Assembly (NCBI GenBank): GCA_043747835.1 | Contig: JAYTOK010000101.1 | Location: 38,183-102,182 of the forward strand | DNA length: 64,000 nt | Source: CADEED01 sp043747835 | GTDB taxonomy: Bacteria > Pseudomonadota > Gammaproteobacteria > Steroidobacterales > Steroidobacteraceae | Direction of reading: 5' to 3' | The notes under the pieces: generated by a model | Databases searched by the model: none | What the model was told of the DNA's origin: nothing | What the model saw: the letters and a program-made list of their open reading frames with translations, nothing else | Part shown: one piece after another, positions 8,551 to 17,155 of the stretch | Layout: the number at the start of each line of letters is the position of its first letter | Position numbering within the stretch: the first letter of the stretch is position 1 | Position numbers and translations under genes: made by a program

Positions 8551-9132
8551 ATGAACGTTACAAAAAATCAGGTGCAGAGGGTGATGCGGGCGAGTGTCTG
8601 GGGACGCAGGATCAGCACGGCGCTGATCGGGATGACGGTGGCCTCGCTCGTGGTGGTGCTGTTCGTCTTGATCACGGGCAAGCCACTTACCAACTTCAAA
8701 TTCTCGATCAGCGCGTACGTCTTCACGCAAGACAGCCTGACGAGGCTCCCGGTGAAGGTCTGGATCGTCTCGTTCTTTCTCATCGCCACTACGCTGGGGA
8801 TAGGCTGGCTCTACCTGCTGCGCACGGTGTTCGCGAACCTCGCGCGCGGCGAGATCTTCTGCGAAGCGAATGTGCGCCATATCCGCAATATGGGACTGCT
8901 GATCATCGCGGGTGGGCTGCTCGTCTGGATCGCGCCGCTCGCGAACGCGACGATCTTCATGTTCGCCGGCCACGATGGCATCGAATCCCGGGCTACGCCT
9001 TTCATCCAGGATGGGCTCGGATCGTTTGCCTACGGCGGCTTGCTGATCTTCCTGTCGTGGATCATGGCGGTGGGGCTCGGCGTGCGCGAAGACGCCGAAA
9101 AATTGCGCCACGACGCAGAACTGGTCATCTGA
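8551..9132 (+). CDS. DUF2975 family membrane protein
   Basis: 193 residues with four hydrophobic segments: about 20-43, 70-92, 110-130 and 155-178. The order and the motif VFANLARGEIFCEANVRHIR, in which a cytoplasmic loop lies between helices 2 and 3, match DUF2975. Members are almost always followed by a small YozG-type XRE regulator, as here. The function is unknown. The genetic coupling suggests a membrane protein whose level, or whose hold on the regulator, sets expression of the operon. A strong AAGGAGG site precedes the start. Confidence 0.8.
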   Translation: MNVTKNQVQRVMRASVWGRRISTALIGMTVASLVVVLFVLITGKPLTNFKFSISAYVFTQDSLTRLPVKVWIVSFFLIATTLGIGWLYLLRTVFANLARGEIFCEANVRHIRNMGLLIIAGGLLVWIAPLANATIFMFAGHDGIESRATPFIQDGLGSFAYGGLLIFLSWIMAVGLGVREDAEKLRHDAELVI

Positions 9133-9135
9133 GCC

Positions 9136-9369
9136 ATGGCCATCGTCGTCAACGTCGATGTGATGCTCGCGCGCCGCAAGATGCGCCTCAACGAGCTCGC
9201 CGAGAAAGTCGGGATCACGCCGCAGAACCTCTCGGTGCTCAAGACCGGAAAGGCCCGCGCGATCCGGTTCAGCACTCTCGAGAAGCTATGCGAGGTGCTG
9301 GAGTGCCAGCCGGGGGATATCTTCGCGTTCGAAGGCGCGGCGGAGTCCGGGAAAGACTCGGCCGCTTAA
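9136..9369 (+). CDS. XRE/Cro-type helix-turn-helix regulator (YozG-like)
   Basis: 77 residues, essentially one helix-turn-helix: RRKMRLNELAEKVGITPQNL, then SVLKTGKARAIRFSTLEKLC and CQPGDIF, the hallmark of the short Cro/CI family. It begins three bases after the DUF2975 stop, so translation is coupled. It is likely autoregulatory through the inverted repeat upstream of the operon. Its TAA shares bases with the TAA of the convergent methyltransferase gene, a four-base tail-to-tail overlap. Confidence 0.88.
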   Translation: MAIVVNVDVMLARRKMRLNELAEKVGITPQNLSVLKTGKARAIRFSTLEKLCEVLECQPGDIFAFEGAAESGKDSAA

Positions 9370-9986
9370 CGCTTGCGCGAGATCTCGATGCCGTTGCCGA
9401 CGTCGAGCAGCACCGAGTCCATGTCCCCGGCCGCGCGCACGCGCTTGCGATATGCCTCGGCCTGCGGCCGCACGGACTCAGGTAAAAGCATGTTGTCGGC
9501 GCAGATGACTCCGCCCGGCGCGAGCTTCGGGTGCACGAGTTCGAAGCAGGGCACGTACAGATCCTTCCACACGTCGAGCAGCACGAAGTCGAACGGCCCC
9601 GGCAGCGTCTTCAGCGATTCGAGGCAGTCGCCCATGTGGAATTCGACGCGGCTCGAGAGGCCCGCGCGCGTCAGCGCCTGGCGCGCGTGTTCGATCTTGA
9701 AGTCCTTGAGCTCGAGCGACACCACCTTGCCGCCCGTCGCGCGCGCGGCGGCGCCGAGCCAGACCGTCGAATAACCGTACGACGAGCCGAGCTCGAGGAT
9801 GCGGCGCGATTGGGCGCCGGTGGCAAGTAGATAGAGAAGCATGCCCGCTTCGCGTCCGACCGACAGCAGCAGATCGTCGAGATCGGTGCCGGGCGCGCCC
9901 GGCGTCATGGTCCGGCGTTGTTCGTCCTCCGCGCGGCGTTCGAAATCGGCAAGGACGCGTTCGATGACGGGGTCGAGGAGTGCCAT
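9366..9986 (-). CDS. Class I SAM-dependent O-methyltransferase
   Basis: 206 residues, the usual size of the caffeoyl-CoA/catechol O-methyltransferase type (Methyltransf_3/24). The SAM-binding motif I is ILELGSSYGYSTVWL, followed by the acidic SLELKDFKIEHA at the end of strand 2. The metal/acid region is DFVLLDVWKDLY, and GGVICADNMLLP follows. It should transfer a methyl group to a hydroxyl of a small aromatic or similar substrate in the cytoplasm. The substrate is unknown. Monocistronic, converging with the XRE gene. Confidence 0.85.
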   Translation of the reverse strand: MALLDPVIERVLADFERRAEDEQRRTMTPGAPGTDLDDLLLSVGREAGMLLYLLATGAQSRRILELGSSYGYSTVWLGAAARATGGKVVSLELKDFKIEHARQALTRAGLSSRVEFHMGDCLESLKTLPGPFDFVLLDVWKDLYVPCFELVHPKLAPGGVICADNMLLPESVRPQAEAYRKRVRAAGDMDSVLLDVGNGIEISRKR

Positions 9987-10343
9987 TCAGGATCTTTCCG
10001 CTCGGTTGAGCTTGTTGTTCGTCGGGACGGCGCAGTCGCGCTCGCGGCCGGAATACTGCCCGCTCGTAGCGGCGTTGGCGAGCGCCTTCAGGGTTTGTAG
10101 CTGCAACGATGACGGCATTGACGGCTCCAGTTTTGCTAGGGCAGGAGCGTCCGTTGCTCACCCCTGATCCTCTGTTGCGTGTCCGTAAATGCTGACGCGT
10201 GCCGCCGGCCGCCGATTTGACGGAACGTTGCGCCCGGGGTCGTTCGCCCGCACTATCCCGCCCCGGCGATGCATCGCGAGAAGGGGGGTGCCGGCATCGC
10301 CGCCCGGCGCGCGCCGCCGGCCGCCATCACAGGAGATTTGCGC
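9987..10343. other. Intergenic region, no gene seen
   Basis: 357 bases between the divergent methyltransferase and sugar dehydrogenase genes. Open frames here are short and are shadows. A TTGACG hexamer lies at 10217-10222, but no -10 sits at a fitting distance. An AGGAG at about 10331 serves the ATG at 10344. No terminator or repeat was seen. Confidence 0.4.
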
Positions 10344-11591
10344 ATGCGAACGAAGTATTTCGCTCGGGTAGTTAGTATGGCCGGCGTCATGGGCGTCGCC
10401 GCCGGAACCGCCGTCGCCGCCACCGCGCCGTCCGTGGACGGCCTGACGCTGCCGGCCGGTTTCACGGCCACGGTGGTTCACGAAGGCGCTGGCGCGGGCC
10501 GGCACCTCGCCATTCGCGACAACGGCGACCTGTACCTCGCGAGCCGCAATGGCCTGGTCGCGCTGCGCGACAAGAACGGCGACTTCACGGCCGATGAGGT
10601 CACGCCCTTTGGCGACGTCAAAGGAACGGAAGTCCGGATCTTCGAGGGCTACCTCTACGCCTCCGACAACGTCGGCGTGTACCGTTACAAACTCGATCCG
10701 GACGGACTCGTGCCCAACGGCGCAAAGGAAACCGTGGTTTCGGAGTTCCCGCCGGAGCGCCAACACGCCGACAAGACATTCGCGCTGGATGAGAAGGGTA
10801 CGCTCTACGTGAACGTCGGTGCGCCGTCGAACTCCTGCCAGCAGAAGGACCGGGAGGCAGGTTCGCTGGGCCGCAACCCGTGCCCGATCCTCGAGAATTA
10901 CGGCGGCGTCTGGGTGTTCGACGGAAAGAAACTCGGGCAGAAGCCGGCCGACGGTCGTCGCTTCGCGACCGGCATGCGCAATGCCGTCGCGCTCGAATGG
11001 AACTCCGGGCAGAAGGCGCTGTACTCGGCGATCCACGGCCGCGATGGTCTCGACACCCTGTTTCCCGCGCTCTACGACGCGGTCGACAACGCGACGCGCA
11101 CCGCGGAGGAATTCCACCAGATCGTCGACGGCGGCGACTACGGCTGGCCGTACGCATTCTGGGATCTGAAGCTGAACGCCCGGATCGTCGCGCCGGAGTA
11201 TGGCGGCGACTCGAAGAAGACTGCGGAGAAGGGGAAGTACTCCGACCCGCTCGTTGCCTTCCCCGCGCACTGGGCGCCGAACGATCTCGTGTTCAATTCC
11301 GGCAGGAGCTTCCCGAAGAAATATCGCGATGGCGCGTTCATCGCGTTCCACGGCAGCTGGAATCGCGCGCCGGAGCCGCAGGCCGGCTACAAGGTCGTCT
11401 TTCAGCCGCTGAAGGACGGCAAGCCTTCGGGCAAGTACGAAGTGTTCGCCGACGGCTTCGCCGGCGAGCTCGCTGACAACAATCCGCGCAATGCGCGTTA
11501 CCGCCCGGTCGGTCTCGCGGTACATCCGGATGGATCGCTGTATGTCGTCGACTCGCAGAAAGGTCGCATCTGGCGCATCGCGCCGAAGTAG
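10344..11591 (+). CDS. PQQ-dependent sugar dehydrogenase (sorbosone dehydrogenase-like), periplasmic
   Basis: 415 residues from the ATG with an AGGAG site. The upstream extension to 10269 lacks one. The signal peptide covers about 1-25 (SMAGVMGVAAGTAVAA). The rest is a six-bladed beta-propeller of the GSDH/sorbosone dehydrogenase family, with LPAGFTATVV, GRHLAIRDNGDLYLA, a histidine in QHADKTFALDEKGTLYVN, ATGMRNAVALEW, GGDYGWPYAFWD and the late FHGSWNR and RPVGLAVHPDGSLYVVD. These enzymes oxidise aldoses or sorbosone with PQQ in the periplasm. The cytochrome c gene starting four bases downstream is the expected electron acceptor. Confidence 0.88.
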   Translation: MRTKYFARVVSMAGVMGVAAGTAVAATAPSVDGLTLPAGFTATVVHEGAGAGRHLAIRDNGDLYLASRNGLVALRDKNGDFTADEVTPFGDVKGTEVRIFEGYLYASDNVGVYRYKLDPDGLVPNGAKETVVSEFPPERQHADKTFALDEKGTLYVNVGAPSNSCQQKDREAGSLGRNPCPILENYGGVWVFDGKKLGQKPADGRRFATGMRNAVALEWNSGQKALYSAIHGRDGLDTLFPALYDAVDNATRTAEEFHQIVDGGDYGWPYAFWDLKLNARIVAPEYGGDSKKTAEKGKYSDPLVAFPAHWAPNDLVFNSGRSFPKKYRDGAFIAFHGSWNRAPEPQAGYKVVFQPLKDGKPSGKYEVFADGFAGELADNNPRNARYRPVGLAVHPDGSLYVVDSQKGRIWRIAPK

Positions 11592-11595
11592 ACGA

Positions 11596-12036
11596 ATGAA
11601 CGTTCGTTCGATCGTGGTCGTCGCGGGTGCAATGCTCGCGACGGCCTGCGTCGCCTCAGATCAGGCGTCCGATATGGCGCCCGTGGCTAACAACGTCGCG
11701 GAAGACGTGGGCAAAGCGCTGTACGGCAAGCACTGCCTGACCTGCCATCAGGCCGATGGGTACGGCGTGCCCAACCTGCAGCCCGCGATCGTCGGCGGCA
11801 CCTGGGTCGGCGGCGATCCACGCGCGCTCGCGATGTTCGTGCTGACGGGTGGGTTCGATTCCGCCTCGCGCAAGGACGGCGAGAGCCACAACGTGATGCC
11901 GGCGTTCGCGCGGTTGTCCGACGAGGACCTCGCCGGAATCCTCACCTTCATCCGCCGGAAATTCGGGATGGGAGCGTCGCCGGTGAACAGGGCCGATGTC
12001 GCGGAAGCCCGGACGAACTTGCCGCAGCCCCAATAG
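11596..12036 (+). CDS. Monohaem cytochrome c lipoprotein
   Basis: 146 residues. The N-terminus has a hydrophobic run ending in the lipobox LATAC, so it is probably a lipoprotein anchored at C18. One haem-binding motif, CLTCH, lies near residue 50, and VMPAF supplies the distal methionine about 60 residues later. It starts four bases after the sugar dehydrogenase stop, forming a two-gene operon. The likely role is to carry electrons from the PQQ enzyme to the respiratory chain. Confidence 0.88.
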   Translation: MNVRSIVVVAGAMLATACVASDQASDMAPVANNVAEDVGKALYGKHCLTCHQADGYGVPNLQPAIVGGTWVGGDPRALAMFVLTGGFDSASRKDGESHNVMPAFARLSDEDLAGILTFIRRKFGMGASPVNRADVAEARTNLPQPQ

Positions 12037-12062
12037 GGCTCACGGAAGAATCACGCCGCGCA

Positions 12063-12824
12063 TCACTTCACGCGATACAGATGCACGTAGCGGTCTGTCT
12101 TGCCCTTCACCGCGGGATCGAAAACCATCTTGTCGAGCTGGTCCGCCGGATTGCGCAGGCCGTCATACGATTTCTCGAACACGAAACCGCGCGACGTGAG
12201 GCTCTGCTTCGCGAAGTCCTCGTTGAGGCGATGCCACTTTCCCGCGCCTTCCTTGCCGGTGCCCTTGGGCGCGTTGTGATCGACGATCAGCAGCTTGCCG
12301 CCCGGCTTCAGCGCGCGCTTCAGCGAGTCGATGAATCCGGTCGCGTTGATCGCCGGCCAGCCTTCCTTCTCGTCGAGCCAGTACACGTCGTGGTACGACA
12401 TCACAATGATCGCTAGATCGGCGCTCTTCGGCGGCAGATCCATCCAGCTCGCTTCGACGAGGCGGCGCTCGACGTTCGGCAGCCGGCCTTCGGGGTAACG
12501 CTTCTTGACGTCCTCGCGCGCGTACTGCGCATACGGAACGTTGTTCACGGCGATCACTTTGCCCGTGCTCCCCACGATGCCGGCTAACAACTCGGCGTAG
12601 TACCCGCCACCCGAGAACATGTCGACGACGGTCATGCCCGGCTTCACGCCCGCAAAGCCAAGCACTTCCGCCGGCTTCTCGCGCGTATCGCGCTCGCGAT
12701 CGGCGTCGGTGCGCTCCGTATTCGCGATCGCCGCGTCGATGGGGCCGGGATCCGCGGCGAACGCGGGAGCACCGAGAAGCAGCAGTGAACCGAGAGCGAG
12801 CGTCGCGAGGGGCTTGGTTTTCAT
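12063..12824 (-). CDS. Exported SAM-methyltransferase-like protein
   Basis: 253 residues. A clear Sec signal peptide (KTKPLATLALGSLLLLGAPA, cleavage after AFA) precedes a complete Rossmann methyltransferase core: PGMTVVDMFSGGGYYAELLA (motif I), VIAVNN, LAIIVMSYHDVYW and KPGGKLLIVDHNAP. AAGGAG precedes the ATG. SAM is not expected in the periplasm, so an exported protein of this family either uses another ligand or is misnamed. Homologues with the same layout are widespread and uncharacterised. It converges with the cytochrome c gene. Confidence 0.8.
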   Translation of the reverse strand: MKTKPLATLALGSLLLLGAPAFAADPGPIDAAIANTERTDADRERDTREKPAEVLGFAGVKPGMTVVDMFSGGGYYAELLAGIVGSTGKVIAVNNVPYAQYAREDVKKRYPEGRLPNVERRLVEASWMDLPPKSADLAIIVMSYHDVYWLDEKEGWPAINATGFIDSLKRALKPGGKLLIVDHNAPKGTGKEGAGKWHRLNEDFAKQSLTSRGFVFEKSYDGLRNPADQLDKMVFDPAVKGKTDRYVHLYRVK

Positions 12825-12932
12825 GAAAATCTCCTTGAGCGCATTATGCGCGGCGCCACCAAAATCCAGGAACCCTTTCCACCGTCCCGGCTACTCATCC
12901 TGGCGTAACCGCCTCGCCGCAGGGAGACACCC

Positions 12933-13622
12933 ATGAAAACTTCGAAGCCATTTCTCGCGATTCCGCTTCTGCTAGCCGCCTGGTCCGCATTCGGGGCGGG
13001 CGGCGGCAGCATGCCGTCCGGTGGCAACACCGAATTCCGTCCGAAGGAGCCGCCGCGTCCCGAAGAACAGGCGCGCACCACGTACAACGCCGGCGTGCGT
13101 GCCGTCGAGAAGGCCGATGAGCTGAGCGCTGATGCGACGCGGCAAGCAGATCCTCGCAAGCAACAGAAGGCGAGCGACAAGGCGCGCAACGGCTATGCCT
13201 CGGCGCTCAAGAAGTTCACGCGCGCGACGGAGTTGCATCCCGTCATGCACGAAGCGTGGAACTACGTGGGCTACACGCAGCGCAAGCTCGGCAACTACGC
13301 CGCCGCGCTCGCCGCTTACGAACGCGCGCTGACGTTGAAGCCTGGATACGCGGAGGCGATCGAGTATCGCGGCCATGCGTATCTCGGCCTCAATCGCCTC
13401 GTCGAAGCGAAAGAGGCTTACCTCACGCTCTACTCCGGCAACCGCGCTCTCGCGGACCAGCTGCTCATCGCGATGCGCGAGTGGATAGGTGCGCGGCGCG
13501 GCGCGGCCGGCGTCGATCCGGTCGTGCTCGATGCGTTCGCGTCCTGGGTCGACGAGCGCGGCACGATCGCGCGTCAGACCGCGGGTCTCACCCGCGCGGG
13601 CGCACGCGCTGGATGGCGCTGA
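12933..13622 (+). CDS. Exported TPR protein
   Basis: 229 residues with a signal peptide (KTSKPFLAIPLLLAAWSAFG). A low-complexity segment, a lysine-rich helix (RKQQKASDKARNGYASALKK) and then two or three TPR units follow (about 95-165: HEAWNYVGYTQRKLGNYAAA, ALTLKPGYAEAIEYRGHAYL). It probably scaffolds other periplasmic proteins. The MauG-type gene starts 10 bases downstream, so the two are likely co-transcribed and may act together. A GGGAG site precedes the ATG. Confidence 0.82.
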   Translation: MKTSKPFLAIPLLLAAWSAFGAGGGSMPSGGNTEFRPKEPPRPEEQARTTYNAGVRAVEKADELSADATRQADPRKQQKASDKARNGYASALKKFTRATELHPVMHEAWNYVGYTQRKLGNYAAALAAYERALTLKPGYAEAIEYRGHAYLGLNRLVEAKEAYLTLYSGNRALADQLLIAMREWIGARRGAAGVDPVVLDAFASWVDERGTIARQTAGLTRAGARAGWR

Positions 13623-13632
13623 ATCGCCGGCG

Positions 13633-14625
13633 ATGAGGCGCGCGTCCGGATCGCGGCGACCGTGGGTCGCTCTCGCGGCCATGGCTGTCGCGGCAATGGG
13701 GCTGGCGACGCTCGCGCGCGCCGATGGTTACGAGTGGCGCCTGCCGCGCGGATTTCCGGAGCCCGCGGTGCCGGCCGACAATCCGATGACCGCGGAGAAA
13801 GTTGCGCTCGGCGCGCGGCTGTTTTCGGACGCGCGGTTGTCGGCGAGCGGCCGACACTCCTGCGAGAGTTGTCACTCGCCGGGCCGCGCATTCACCGACG
13901 GGCTCCCGCGCTCGCGCGGCGACGCGGGCGACACGCTGCCGCTCAATGCGCCGACTCTCCTCAATGTGGCATACAACCCGTCGCTGGGTTGGAACGACCC
14001 GGCGGTGCGCACGCTCGAGGAGCAGATGGCGGGACCACTGTTCAACGAGCACCCGCGCGAGCTCGGGCTCGAGGGGCGGGAAGCCGCGGTCGAAAGCGCG
14101 CTCGCGGAGGACGCCGCGATGGCGTCCGGTTTCGCGGCGGCGTTTCCCGGTGAGGATCGGCCCGTGACGCTCGGCAATGTCGTGCGCGCGATTGCGGCGT
14201 ATGAGCGCACATTGATCTCCGGCGACTCGCCGTTCGACCGCTATGTCTTCGGCGGCGACAGTGCCGCGCTCAGCGCCGCGCAGAAACGTGGTCTGGAACT
14301 CTTCTCGGGGCGCGCCGGGTGCGCGGCTTGCCACGGCGGCATCAACTTCGCGGGACCCTGGGTGGATCGCGAAGCGCCCGATGCGGAGCCCGCGTTCGCC
14401 GACGCGGGCACGGGCGTGACGGTGCGAGTGCCCACGCTGCGCAACGTCGCGCTCACCGGACCCTACCTGCACGACGGCCGCGTGGAGACGCTCGACGACG
14501 TGCTCGCGCGCTACGAGGAGCTCGCCCACGAGTCGCCGGATCCGCGACTCGCGCGTCCTGCACTAACTACCGATGAGCGCAATTCCTTACGGGTATTCCT
14601 CGACTCCCTGACGGACGCGCCCTAG
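13633..14625 (+). CDS. Dihaem cytochrome c peroxidase / MauG-family protein
   Basis: 330 residues. The start at 13633 gives a signal peptide (PWVALAAMAVAAMGLATLAR). Two CxxCH haem motifs are present, SCESCHSPG near residue 78 and CAACHGGINF near 230. Family marks include AFTDGLPRSRGD, LNAPTLLNVAYNP, RTLEEQM, PTLRNVALTGPYLHDGR and an intervening AYERTLIS. It acts in the periplasm, either reducing peroxide or oxidising a partner in the manner of MauG. Its pairing with a TPR protein suggests a protein substrate. Confidence 0.88.
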   Translation: MRRASGSRRPWVALAAMAVAAMGLATLARADGYEWRLPRGFPEPAVPADNPMTAEKVALGARLFSDARLSASGRHSCESCHSPGRAFTDGLPRSRGDAGDTLPLNAPTLLNVAYNPSLGWNDPAVRTLEEQMAGPLFNEHPRELGLEGREAAVESALAEDAAMASGFAAAFPGEDRPVTLGNVVRAIAAYERTLISGDSPFDRYVFGGDSAALSAAQKRGLELFSGRAGCAACHGGINFAGPWVDREAPDAEPAFADAGTGVTVRVPTLRNVALTGPYLHDGRVETLDDVLARYEELAHESPDPRLARPALTTDERNSLRVFLDSLTDAP

Positions 14626-14644
14626 CGTATGCTCCGCGCCCAAG

Positions 14645-15205
14645 ATGACAGTGGATTTCACGGGCGGCCCCCGATACCTGAAGCCGCATCCTTCGTCCGC
14701 GGCCAGTCCCGTCACGGAGCTTGCAGTTACGATCACTCGGCAGTCGCCCGCTCAGCTCGCGCTCGACTACCGCCTCGTCGGCAATCTCTCGCTGCTGCGG
14801 ATGCCTGAGCCGCGGCCGCCCGTCCGAGCGGACGGCCTTTGGCGGCACAGCTGCTTCGAAGCCTTCATCGGGCACATGCCGGCGACGCACTACTGGGAAT
14901 ACAACTTCTCGCCGTCTGGCGCGTGGGCGGCTTACCACTTCACCGCGTATCGCGAGGGAATGGCGCCGCTCCTGAAAGGATCGCCGCCCGTCACGCGCGC
15001 CCACATCGGACGCGACGGCTTCGAGTTTTCGGTGTTGCTCGATCTCGGCTGGCTCGCGCGATCGCCGGACTCCGTCGGGCTGCGGCTCGGAATCTCCGCG
15101 GTCATCGAGGACCGGGATCGTGTGTTGTCTTATTGGGCGCTCGAACACCCGAGCGAGAAACCCGACTTCCACCACCCCGGGGGTCTGGTGGTCGCGCTCG
15201 ACTGA
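14645..15205 (+). CDS. DOMON-like domain protein
   Basis: 186 residues, no signal peptide. The beta-sandwich pattern GLWRHSCFEAFIGHMPATHY, then WEYNFSPSGAWAAYHF and GFEFSVLLDLGWLA, matches the DOMON-like family often found beside the DUF1343 muramidase gene, which follows here after 58 bases. DOMON domains bind haem or sugars. A role with the muramidase, such as ligand binding in wall-sugar recycling, is inferred from this pairing only. Confidence 0.7.
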   Translation: MTVDFTGGPRYLKPHPSSAASPVTELAVTITRQSPAQLALDYRLVGNLSLLRMPEPRPPVRADGLWRHSCFEAFIGHMPATHYWEYNFSPSGAWAAYHFTAYREGMAPLLKGSPPVTRAHIGRDGFEFSVLLDLGWLARSPDSVGLRLGISAVIEDRDRVLSYWALEHPSEKPDFHHPGGLVVALD

Positions 15206-15263
15206 GCGGTGTTACCTTTCGCTGCCCCGACCCCGGGGGTCGACAAGGGCGCGAGGTCACAGA

Positions 15264-16472
15264 GTGGTTCAGTTCGGCATCGACCGGCTATTAGGCGATC
15301 ACAAACTCCTGCAGGAGCTCGAAGGCAGACGCGTCGCGCTGCTCGCGCATCCCGCATCGATGACGGCCGACTTCGAGCATTCGCTCGATGCGTTGCGCAC
15401 GATCCGCGGACTCGACATCACCGCCGCTTTCGGTCCGCAACACGGACTGCGTGGCGACAAACAGGACAACATGATCGAGTCGCAGGATTTCCGCGACCCG
15501 GTGCATGGCATTCCGGTGTTCAGTCTCTACGGTGAAGTGCGGCGTCCGACCGAGGAAATGCTCGCGCATTTCGACGTGCTGCTCGTCGACATGCAGGATC
15601 TCGGCTGCCGCATCTACACCTTCATCACCACGCTTTTATATGTACTGGAAGCCGCCGCGAAGCACGGCAAGACAGTGTGGGTGCTCGATCGCCCGAACCC
15701 CGCGGGACGTCCGATCGAAGGAATGAAGCTGCGTGATGGCTGGGAGAGTTTCGTGGGCGCGGGTCCGATCCCGATGCGCCACGGTCTCACGCTCGGCGAG
15801 CTCGGCATCTGGTTCGTGAGCCACTTCCACCTCGCGGTGGACTATCGCGTGATTCCGATGCGCGGCTGGAAGCCCGAAGAGGCACCGGGTTACGGCTGGC
15901 CGCTCGGCGAACGCAACTGGGTGAACCCAAGTCCGAATGCCGCCAACCTCTCGATGGCCCGCGCGTATGCCGGCACCGTGATGCTCGAGGGCACCACCTT
16001 GTCCGAAGGCCGCGGCACGACGCGGCCGCTCGAGTTGTTAGGTGCGCCCGGTCTCGATCCGCGGACACTGCTGACGACGATGCACCGGATCATGCCGGGG
16101 TGGTTGCGCGGCTGTCGTCTGCGGCCGTGCTGGTTCGAGCCCACGTTCCAGAAACACGCGGGCAAGCAGTGCTCGGGTTTCCAGATTCACGTGGAAGACG
16201 GCGCGTACGGGCATGGCGAGTTCCGGCCGTGGCGGCTCATCGCCGGCGCGTTCAAATGCATCCGCCGGCTGCGCGGCGAATATCAGTTGTGGCGCGACTT
16301 CCCCTACGAATACGAGCGCACGCGTCTCGCGATCGACCTCATCAACGGCAGCGAGTTGCTGCGCGAATGGGTGGACGATCCGTCGTCGACGCCCGCCGAT
16401 CTCGATGCGATCGTCGGGCGTGACGAGCGCTCCTGGGAAGAGGAGCGCGCGGATATCCTGCTGTATCGCTAG
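15264..16472 (+). CDS. DUF1343 protein, probable exo-beta-N-acetylmuramidase (NamZ-like)
   Basis: 402 residues from a GTG start, chosen because the family N-terminus VQFGIDRLL begins there. Conserved runs include LAHPASMTADFEHSLDAL, FGPQHGLRGDKQDNM, PVFSLYGEVRRPTEEML, LVDMQDLGCRIYTFITT, VLDRPNPAGR and EGTTLSEGRGTTRPLE. Characterised DUF1343 proteins release terminal N-acetylmuramic acid from cell-wall fragments. Unlike many members it has no visible signal peptide, which would place it in cytoplasmic recycling. It overlaps the convergent UrcA gene by four bases. Confidence 0.85.
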   Translation: MVQFGIDRLLGDHKLLQELEGRRVALLAHPASMTADFEHSLDALRTIRGLDITAAFGPQHGLRGDKQDNMIESQDFRDPVHGIPVFSLYGEVRRPTEEMLAHFDVLLVDMQDLGCRIYTFITTLLYVLEAAAKHGKTVWVLDRPNPAGRPIEGMKLRDGWESFVGAGPIPMRHGLTLGELGIWFVSHFHLAVDYRVIPMRGWKPEEAPGYGWPLGERNWVNPSPNAANLSMARAYAGTVMLEGTTLSEGRGTTRPLELLGAPGLDPRTLLTTMHRIMPGWLRGCRLRPCWFEPTFQKHAGKQCSGFQIHVEDGAYGHGEFRPWRLIAGAFKCIRRLRGEYQLWRDFPYEYERTRLAIDLINGSELLREWVDDPSSTPADLDAIVGRDERSWEEERADILLYR

Positions 16473-16813
16473 CCGACCTTGCGGCCCGACGAATCGTGCA
16501 ACGCCGTCAGCAGCGGTCGGTCGATCTTCTTGACCGCTGACGCCAGCGTGTCGTCGACGCACTTCTGCGCGAGCGTCTTCTCGCTGAGATTCAGAAATCC
16601 ACCGTCGATGCCGCAGACGCGGCGTGAAGCCTTGCGCAGCTTGCGATAGACGTTCTCGACGCCTTTCTGCGTCTCGAGATCTTCAGCGGCGTAGTCCACC
16701 GAGATCTTGGGCGCGAGCTCGATGCTGAGCGGCACATCCGCGCGCGCGGTGGCGGCGGCGAGCGCGAAAGCGGCAATCGCAATCGCGGGGAAAACTTTAA
16801 GTTTGCGGGTCAT
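16469..16813 (-). CDS. UrcA family protein
   Basis: 114 residues with a signal peptide (KLKVFPAIAIAAFALAAATA, cleavage near ARA). The mature part has the UrcA signature: ISVDYAAEDLETQKGVENVY, RKLRKASRRVCG and KCVDDTLASAVKKI, with the two conserved cysteines. UrcA proteins are small periplasmic proteins of unknown function, abundant in Xanthomonadales/Steroidobacter-type and alphaproteobacterial genomes. A GGAGG site precedes the ATG. The next gene upstream (16970-17155) is on the same strand and may be co-transcribed. Confidence 0.85.
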   Translation of the reverse strand: MTRKLKVFPAIAIAAFALAAATARADVPLSIELAPKISVDYAAEDLETQKGVENVYRKLRKASRRVCGIDGGFLNLSEKTLAQKCVDDTLASAVKKIDRPLLTALHDSSGRKVG

Positions 16814-16969
16814 GGCGAATCCTCCGTTGAGTACGCCTGTTGAGACGCTGCAGCTCGCGAAAGCGTTGCAGTTAGATCGGGAGATTCGCGCTGAAGCGTT
16901 TCATCGCGTCGACGGAGTGAAGCATCGCGGCCCGCAAGACGGCCGCTGCGACATTCTGTCTCATCCGAT

Positions 16970-17155
16970 TCAGCCCACCACTTCGATCGTGACGGTCGGC
17001 ACCAGGATCGTGACGCTCGGCTTGGCGGCGGCGAATGAAGCGGCTTCGGCATTCACGCTCAGGAAGAGCAGGGTGGTGATCGAAATCGCGGCGGCGCTCG
17101 CGGTGAAATGCTCGTAAGCGCGGCGCAGCAGAAAGTTGTAATTCGTGCGGGACAT
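16970..17155 (-). CDS. Small exported hypothetical protein (61 aa)
   Basis: The ATG at 17153-17155 has a GGAG site. The product has a basic, aromatic N-terminus (SRTNYNFLLRRAYEH), a hydrophobic segment (ASAAAISITTLLFLSV) and a possible cleavage site after AEA, leaving a valine-rich peptide of about 25 residues. No family is recognised. It sits upstream of the UrcA gene on the same strand. A small secreted or membrane-anchored peptide is the simplest reading. The 277 bases upstream hold no gene. Confidence 0.5.
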   Translation of the reverse strand: MSRTNYNFLLRRAYEHFTASAAAISITTLLFLSVNAEAASFAAAKPSVTILVPTVTIEVVG

